Assembly: GCF_025698545.1 (NCBI RefSeq)
Contig: NC_068575.1
Location: 55,871,980 to 55,935,979, forward strand
Reading direction: 5' to 3'
DNA from: Gossypium raimondii
Taxonomy: Eukaryota > Streptophyta > Magnoliopsida > Malvales > Malvaceae
Length of the DNA stretch: 64,000 nt
The position numbers and the translations under genes are program-made. The notes under the pieces were generated by a model that saw only the letters and a program-made list of their open reading frames with translations, made no database searches and was not told the origin of the DNA. Positions 57,468 to 64,000 of this stretch are shown here, piece by piece (within the stretch, counting starts at the first letter, position 1; each line of letters begins with the position of its first letter).

Positions 57468-58454
57468 GTTGACTTAACTCAAAATTTCCCTTTTTCTCAC
57501 TTTATTTCCTTACTTTACAATATCAAGGATAATATCTTACTTTCTTACTGTAATAATTTTCAGGGTATTACACTGACATTGTGATCCAAAATTACAAGAT
57601 TGTCCTTAAGCAAGAGCTCTTCAATGATAGGTTCAAAATCACAACATACTTAGGCAGACCATGGAAGAAATTCTCTAAAACAATTCTCATAGAATCCAAA
57701 TTGGGTGACTTCATTAAGCTTGAAGGGTGGATGCTTTTTGAAGGAATTGACAACGTCATTTACGAAAAAACCCTCTACTATGCTAAGTGCAACAATTGTA
57801 GCCCTGGTGCTAACCTCAATGTGAAGGTTAATTAGAAGGGTTACCACAAGATCGATAGGGTGACTGCCATGAAATTCACTATCCAGTCATTCCTTTTGAG
57901 CAAAGAGAATTGGTTGTTATTGATTGACATTCATTTCACTACTGCGTTAAGATATTAAAGATCATATAGTTCAAATTAAATAGGAGAGATCAATTATAAA
58001 ATATAGAAGAAATTTAAACAAGCAAAAGAATGTTATAGCGTTCTTTTAGCATGTCTAAATAGCAAATGGAGGCAATATTTCATCATAGATTTTCTTTTTG
58101 TAAGCCTCTAATTAGAGATCTTTCTAAGGTTGCTTGACTCTAGATCTTTATTTTGCCACTTTACTATGATTAGAACAAAAGGGTTCACTTAAATATTATA
58201 TTCCATATACCTTATTAATCTATTTCACATTATTTCTATATACCTTATTAATCTCTACAAGAATATTTCTAGCAAACAAATCTTATTGTTGGAAAACCAT
58301 ATGGCCTCAAATTTGTCCTAATAAGATTGATATTTTGAATTACTTAAGGGTAATATTTATATATTGCTTTTCACTCATTTTTTAGTTTCTCATTTAAAAC
58401 ATCAAAACATAAGTGACTTAAAAAGATTTTTGAAAAGGAATATAAAGCAAGTTT

Positions 58455-59004
58455 GTTCAAGTGTTTTATTCTCCTTTGCATTCTTTTTTATGTTTTAAGT
58501 GTTGAAGCTCAAACATGCGACCTTAGTGGGAAGATAAGAGGAAAAAACCTTTTCACTAGTGCAATGTAACCCAGAAAATAACTTTGATTGTTGTAAAAGT
58601 GGCAAAGGGTACACCACTTATGAATGTTCACCACCTGTGTCAAGTTACACAAAAGCAACATTGATGCTTAATAACTTCGAACTAGGAGGTGACACTGATA
58701 CACCATTAGAATGTGAAAATTAGTACCACTCAGATAACGACCTTGGGGTGGCAATGTCAACCAAATGGTTAAACCACAAAAAAAAGAGGTGCTTGAAGTA
58801 TGTCAACATCATGGCAATGGAAACACTATGAGGGCTAAGGTTGTGGATGAACATGATTTGACGATAAGGTACGATTTTGATCATGATTATCAACCTCCTT
58901 GTCCGAATAACATTGTCAACATGTTAAAAGCAGTTTGGAAAGCTTCAGGAGTACCCGAAAGTGATTAGGGCAAAATGAATATCTATTGGTCTGATACTGA
59001 TTAA
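58455..59004 (+). pseudogene. Kiwellin (ripening-related) pseudogene
   Basis: The same order of motifs as the intact gene at 60773: EAQTCD.SG, GYTTYECSPPVSSYTKATL, YHSDND, ALSTGW-like AMSTKWL, HDYQPPCPNNIVNMLKAVW and SGVPESD. Several stops and frame changes interrupt it (for instance a stop before YHSDND and one after GVPESD). It lies 2.3 kb upstream of the intact copy in the same orientation, so it is a tandem duplicate that has decayed. Confidence 0.88.
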
Positions 59005-59194
59005 TCTCTTTAGATTATAATATTATATATTAAAACAAAGATTTCTTGTGTGTTTTAAGGCAATGTTTATACATATTACTATTTAAGTAAAAGTTGTACA
59101 TATTTTGTTTTTCTATATTTTAAGCAATACAACTATGTCCTAAATCTTAATTATTTGCTCTTTTTTTTCTATTCATGTTTATTTAAAAAGGGTT

Positions 59195-60350
59195 AATATG
59201 TAGCTTGTCCCATGAACTTGTCCAAAAGTATCTAGTTGGTACCTAAACTTTTTTCTTGACCTAGTCGGTACCTAAACTTGTATTCTGTCACCTAAGTTGA
59301 TACCACTGTACTAAGACCATTAATTTATGTTGATGTGGCACTGCTAGCCAACCTAGTGGTGACACGTGGCAACCTCTCGGTATGCTACACGTCAGACATA
59401 AATTTTTAAAAAAACTTGAAATATATAAACTAATAAAAAAAAGTATAATTTTTCACAAGAATGAACCTGGGCAAATGGTTGTCCAGATACATTTGAATTT
59501 GAACATTCATTTGTTTAGATTTATTTCAAATGCATTTATAGTAAATTTATATGTTTTTATTTTTATTTTATAAAATGTAAGGTTATTTATATTATTATTT
59601 TAAAATTAAAAATATATAAAAATTAAAAATATATAAATTAACAAAAAGAAAAATATTTGGTACATTGTCGAGAGTTGACAAGTGTCCTATAGAAATATAG
59701 TAAAATATTAAAAAATATATGTCAATTTTAAGGCTGCTTTTAAAATAATAAAGTATATTGCCATGTACCAAATACTCACTCTTAATTAAATATATAAAAT
59801 AGTTTTTACATCAAAAGTAAACCTATGCATAAGGTTGTTTAGGTTCAAATGCATGTGGACAGCCATTTATCCTTATTAGACGTGCTTTTGGTTCTTATAT
59901 ATATATATATATACACATGTATGTATATTTATAAATTTATATATTATATATTATAAATTTTTATATTATTCAAAATATTATAGACTTTTTATATACTTTT
60001 AGTTGAATATATTTTTATAAATTTATTTTTTAAAAATAATAATAACTTAAAATCAATATTTTATAAAAATTAAAATATATAAATTTACTAAAACATACAT
60101 ATAAAATGAATATAAGCAAATCAGTGCCCAGATTTAGATATTTTGGATAATCATTTGTCCAATTTCATTATTGGTTTAGAAAATTTTATATTTTTAATTA
60201 ATTTATACATTTTATAGATTTTTAATTTTTTAATTTTGGTTTGCCGCGTGGCATACTGTGAGGCTGTCACTTTTCACCATCAAATTGTTTATCAATCCAC
60301 ATCAATACAAATAATCGGTATTATTACAAAAATACAAACTTAAATAACGA
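59195..60350. repeat. Long foldback element between the kiwellin copies
   Basis: The left arm (GTTGATGTGGCACTGC, GACACGTGGCAAC, GGTATGCTACACG) and the right arm (GCCGCGTGGCATACTG, TCCACATCAATAC) are imperfect inverted repeats. The AT-rich interior repeats a CAAATG..TTGTCCAGAT-like motif about three times. No ORF. The class is uncertain. Confidence 0.45.
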
Positions 60351-60710
60351 AATACAAATCAACATACCAACTAAATAAAAAAAAAACTTTTAAACAACAT
60401 ATTAAACCTTCAACAAATATGTAAGTGGTCAAAACCTTGAATCCTTCAAAACTTAATCCACGTATACGATATATATGAATCTCGTCCAAGCTTTTTCTTT
60501 ATCAGGAAACTTCCCCAGCCCTTCATCCCTCAACCAATCTGAAAACTTTTTGACTTCAAATTAATATGTGGTAGTAAAAGTCCTGCTTGTGACTTTTTAG
60601 TTAAATCAAATGCCCCCTCAAATCCGTTATTAGATGAAATTGACCCATAATCTTTCCCTAGTCATCTTCCTACTGTCTTTCATTTTTTTTCTTTTTGGAT
60701 GTTGGGTCAT

Positions 60711-60718
60711 TATATATA
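60711..60718 (+). promoter_or_regulatory. TATA box of the kiwellin gene
   Basis: TATATATA lies 55 bp before the start codon, leaving a leader of about 25-30 nt. This is a strong TATA-type core promoter, typical of inducible secreted-protein genes. Confidence 0.65.
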
Positions 60719-60772
60719 GCTCTATGCAGTTGCAAATTTTCATAATAAACAAAAAATAGCAGCAGAGGAAAA

Positions 60773-61348
60773 ATGAAGAAGCAAGTTTTATTTAGTGTTT
60801 TTGAGTTTATCATCTTTCTTTGTTTTCATTTTCTTTTCATCAGTCTAGGTATTGAAGCTCAGACATGCGATCCTAGCGGCACCATACCGGGCACAACGCC
60901 ACCACCAGGGCAATGCAACCAAGACAATAATGCTGATTGTTGTGTAGAAGGCGAAGTTTACACAACATACACGTGTTCACCGCCGGTGTCCGACAATACA
61001 CCGGCAACCCTAACTATTAACAGCTTCCAGGAAGGTGGAGATGGTGGTGGCGCATCAAAATGTGACAACCAATATCACTCAGATGATGAACCCGTGGTGG
61101 CACTCTCAACAGGGTGGTTTAGCCAGAGCAGCCGTTGCAATAAATTTATTAACATCAATGGGAATGGAAAGAGTGCGAGGGCTTTGGTAGTGGATGAATG
61201 TGACTCTCAAGAAGGGTGTAATGATGAGCATGCTTATCAGCCCCCGTGCCGCAATAATATTGTTGATGCTTCAAAAGCAGTTTGGACGGCTTTAGGAGTG
61301 CCTGAAAGCGAACAAGGCGAACTAGATATTACCTGGTCCGATGCCTAA
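60773..61348 (+). CDS. Kiwellin / ripening-related secreted protein (single exon, 191 aa)
   Basis: Residues 1-29 form a signal peptide with a long Phe/Ile/Leu core and a likely cut after IEA. The mature protein begins QTCDPSG and carries the kiwellin cysteine pattern (GQC, DCC, TYTC, SKC, SRC, DEC, GC, PPC). It has the double-psi barrel signatures [27 protein letters not shown] and [17 protein letters not shown]. Kiwellins are apoplastic. Some maize members bind and inhibit a fungal chorismate mutase, and others accumulate in ripening fruit. The role of this member is not known. Length (191 aa) is usual for the family. A poly(A) signal AATAAA lies at 61399-61404. The decayed duplicate at 58455-59004 shows recent tandem copying. 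Confidence 0.93.
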   Translation: MKKQVLFSVFEFIIFLCFHFLFISLGIEAQTCDPSGTIPGTTPPPGQCNQDNNADCCVEGEVYTTYTCSPPVSDNTPATLTINSFQEGGDGGGASKCDNQYHSDDEPVVALSTGWFSQSSRCNKFININGNGKSARALVVDECDSQEGCNDEHAYQPPCRNNIVDASKAVWTALGVPESEQGELDITWSDA

Positions 61349-61756
61349 TTGATAAATCTTACCATATTAAATAAATATCTCATCTAATTTAATATTAGAA
61401 TAAAGCTTTCTTAGCTTTTTAGATTATGGTGTCACTTTTGGAATCGGACCATTCCTACTTTTTACATATTTAAATATATTTATGCAATCATTATTACATA
61501 TAATTTACACGTTTATTTGATTATTCGTAAAATCTGGTATGACAGACATCGCAGGCAATCAACATCTTTATTTAATCTATAAAATTTATCTCACACATAT
61601 TTGTGTAGAAATAACATATTTATAATATAAATGCGTGTTTAAAAGTAATATATAATAAATAATGAAACCTAAAGTTGAAAAGTAATAATAACAAGACATA
61701 AAAATATATACAAAATTAAATGAAATATTACAAAATATATACTAATTTAATTAAGA

Positions 61757-61950
61757 AAATTACTTTGATGTCCTTTCACATTTAAAATAAATTATATTAT
61801 TTATGGATGCTTTAGCCTTTTGATTTAAAAAAAAGCAATAGAATTATGCATATAGTATAATTTGAACCCATGGGAACCATATTAGTAAAATATTAAATTT
61901 AAGGTTCAACCGAGCTTTATTTTGATAATTTTTTATACATTTTAATTTTA
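61757..61950 (+). repeat. Direct repeat pair, left copy
   Basis: Shares AAAATTAC, CCTTTTGATTT, ATTTGAACCCATG and ATTAGTAAAATATTAA-like blocks in order with 62055-62235. AT-rich, no coding potential. It lies in the kiwellin downstream spacer. Confidence 0.5.
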
Positions 61951-62054
61951 ATATGCAGATTTTGCTACCTCCACAAGTTGTATATATCCATACTATTATT
62001 TAAACTCTTGACTGACTTGGTGTCACGTGTCAACCGAGCGCCAACTCAATTAGG

Positions 62055-62235
62055 AAAATTACGAAAAAAATCTTTTTGTAATTAAAATAAGTTATATTGT
62101 TTGAGGGTAATTTAATCTTTTGATTTGAAAAAATAATAAAATATACATATGATAAGATTTGAACCCATGCCAATTACATTAATAAAATATTAATTTACCA
62201 CTCTACCAAAGCTTAATTTTAATATATTTCATTCA
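62055..62235 (+). repeat. Direct repeat pair, right copy
   Basis: Related to 61757-61950 about 300 bp away. The rest of 62236-62940 is AT-rich DNA in which I see nothing. Confidence 0.5.
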
Positions 62236-62939
62236 TTTTATTATCTTTGTCAACTATATTTATATTAATAGTGTTGTTGATTCAATCCATGTTACAAATT
62301 AATTTGGATTTTTCATTTTAATATATTACAAATTTAATATGTTATTATTAATTAGTTTCAAATCAAATGTTTGTGTTATTTATAAACATAATTGTGTTCT
62401 AAACATGTGATTTTCACATATGTATACTTGTGATAGAATTTCTAGTATGAATTAATTAGCTATAATTTTAACATAATTAATAAATTTATTTATAATTTAA
62501 TGTTAATTCACATTTACACCTTTTATTTCTTAGTTTTCTTAAATAAAAATGACCTTTATACTTTTAGTGACTGAGTTGGTTTCATTCAACTCGTGACACT
62601 AAATTTAACAAAACCTTAAATAAAGATAAATAAATTTTAATTGACTAAATAGAATAAATTAATAATTTTTAAAAATTTGTTAAAAATGAAATAATAAATT
62701 GTTTATCATGATTATTGAAGCTATAAAATAATAAATAAAATAAAATAAAATAAAAACCCATTCCTCTTTCCTGTAACAAAACCAAACAAACAAGATTTAA
62801 ATAATTCCACTTTTCTAATTTTCGGATTTTTGTTATTTTTAAAAAAATAGAAAATTGTGAAATTTTAAAATATATATTTTTGCATTATTATAATATTAAA
62901 TTTCAAAGATTTTTATTTTTTAATTGTAAAAATTTGCAC

Positions 62940-64000
62940 AACTTTTAGAAATTTCAACGATTATGTAATTTTTTCAAAACAAGCAATTTATCATTGTATC
63001 TAATGGCGAGTCGAAATTCTTTTTTGGGGTCCGAAATTAAATTGTATATTTTTACGACAGTAAAAATATAATTTCAACATTTTAATAGTCTATATCTTTA
63101 TAACTTTTAAAAGGTTAAATCAAATATTTATCATTTTTGGGGCCAAAGTATAATTTTACCATTACTAATTTAAAATTTTATAAATTATAAAGGGCCTAAA
63201 TTAAAAATCTACCATTTTAGGGAGGGCTATGGCCCCTCTAGGTCTCTTAGTGGCTCCGCCACTTATTGTATCATGATTATAATTTTAAATTCTTTTTGTT
63301 ATTTTAAAAAAAATATATTAATTTTTAATTTTTAAAAAAATTATATTTATTTTATTTTTCAATAGTTGTATGATATTTTTAGAGTATATTTAAATAATTT
63401 TATGGTTTAAAAAATTACAACTTTTGTGTTATTATAATTTGAGATTTTTTCCTTTTATGATTATACAACTTTAAGTAGCTAATATATAGTTTTCCTAGGA
63501 AGGCAAATGCATATTAAGCCTAAATATTTCTTACATGACCAAGAATATAAAATTCATAATTTTGTACATCTTTTCATTAAGTTTGAATTCTTGATTTTTT
63601 TTTTTACATTTTAGATCTTAAGATCTTAATAAATAAAAACATCCAAAACAAGTTAAATATATAACTAAGATAAATAAAATTTTTCCACTCCAACAAAAAG
63701 CATTTTCGTACTTTATTTTTCTAAATTTAAAGATGACAACCATTGATCAATTAAATACATTGTCTAAAACCAATACATTCTAACCTATTCACAATAATTT
63801 GTTAAGACATCATTTTCGTTTTACATGCAAAAAGTCCTAATTTTAAAGGCTCTCACTTGCTGTAAAATCAACTCATTGTATAATGAATTTCGTCAAACAA
63901 CAAAAGCAAAAACAAAGGGAAGGGAAGCTTTATTTCTCAATAAAGGTTTCTCCTTATTTATTTTGGTTGGTAGGAATCATATACTTTTTCTACTATATGG
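62940..64000 (+). repeat. Right copy of the tandem duplication, cut by the window edge
   Basis: Matches 46900-47415 in order, interrupted by a small MITE at 63001-63264. The last 11 bases (CTACTATATGG) correspond to 47388-47398, so the equivalent of the pectinesterase start would lie about 240 bp beyond the window. Confidence 0.7.
63001..63264. mobile_element. hAT-like MITE, 264 bp
   Basis: Flanked by perfect 8-bp duplications ATTGTATC (62993-63000 and 63265-63272). The ends TAATGGCGAGTC and GGCTCCGCCACTT are imperfectly inverted. The interior includes a GGCTATGGCCCC block. The left duplication copy at 46.9 kb lacks it, so it inserted after the tandem duplication. Confidence 0.8.

Larger units (their letters stand above)
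52184..57572. mobile_element. Second solo LTR fossil, related family, 5.4 kb with a nested hAT element
   Basis: Starts TATAACACCCCTAACCCG and ends GGGTATTACA, flanked by CTGAC at 52179-52183 and 57573-57577. No internal retroviral-type genes are present. Removing the nested 1.2-kb element leaves an LTR of about 4.2 kb. The start resembles that of the 48021-51153 LTR, so the two are from related gypsy families. It inserted independently into the same host pseudogene. Confidence 0.8.
47640..57940 (+). pseudogene. Pectin methylesterase (type I PME) pseudogene split by two LTR insertions
   Basis: Pieces in order: 47640-48015 encodes the PMEI-like pro-domain (MALDDCKDMMNY, ETMQKGIVGASELTSNALTI, TKLSDILSKFDI in different frames). 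51159-51518 encodes the catalytic start (NVVVAKDGSDQFKTIGIAL, YDEYITMGTQYTNIIMYGGG, PRKTIVTGCKGV), then a GTAAGT donor. 51850-52178 holds IGNGFIVKSMGF, HQAVALRIQ and GTIDFIF. 57578-57835 holds DRFKITTYLGRPWKKFSKTI and LYYAKCNNCSPGANLN. Frame changes and stops show it is dead apart from the insertions. The living enzyme would demethylesterify cell-wall pectin. The solo LTRs at 48021-51153 and 52184-57572 interrupt it. Confidence 0.88.

Overview
This is a gene-bearing, repeat-rich stretch of a dicot nuclear genome. Spliceosomal introns, chloroplast and peroxisome targeting signals, LTR/LINE/MITE debris and AT-rich intergenic DNA show that it is plant. The LTR relics carry many copies of the CACACGGCCGTGT type, which are familiar from cotton retrotransposons, and the proteins look like those of Malvales. 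Gossypium or a close relative is the best guess, by inference only.

Left part (1-30 kb) is the gene-dense part. A plastid beta-amylase (BAM2 type, 854-4166, +) is followed head to tail by a BZR1-domain beta-amylase (BAM7 type, 5879-11300, +). The two share every intron position in the catalytic region. Next come a peroxisomal acyl-CoA thioesterase with an N-terminal cyclic-nucleotide-binding domain (ACH2 type, 13999-19552, +), a small acidic coiled-coil protein (22193-22718, -), a thylakoid bestrophin-like chloride channel (24215-25757, -) and an unnamed conserved proline-rich protein (27593-29356, +). Between the thioesterase and the coiled-coil gene lie a duplicated piece of the coiled-coil gene and a Ty3/gypsy fragment.

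Middle part (30-43 kb) is mostly intergenic. It holds a degenerate tRNA-Cys and an internally deleted tRNA-Cys remnant, several foldback MITEs, a calmodulin-like pseudogene, and a 5'-truncated LINE with a perfect 15-bp target duplication and an LTR relic inside it. It ends at an AT-hook gene (AHL9 type, 43393-46247, +).

Right part (46.5-64 kb) is a decayed tandem-duplication zone. One pectin methylesterase pseudogene (about 47.6-57.9 kb) is split by two independent solo LTRs, each with a 5-bp target duplication. The second carries a 1.2-kb hAT-like element. A kiwellin pseudogene and an intact kiwellin gene follow. The last kilobase repeats the region just upstream of the pectinesterase pseudogene, which predicts another pectinesterase copy just past the right edge.

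The genes do not form one pathway, although BAM2 and BAM7 are linked by descent and possibly by regulation. From memory of Arabidopsis loci, the order combines genes now split between the end of chromosome 2 (AHL9, VCCN2/BEST, BAM7) and the start of chromosome 4 (BAM2, a thioesterase), so the window may preserve an older order. No clearly new biological system was found. The strongest leads are the BAM2-BAM7 tandem with a BZR1-BAM-element-like site near the BAM7 leader, the synteny merger, and the nested insertion history of the pectinesterase pseudogene.
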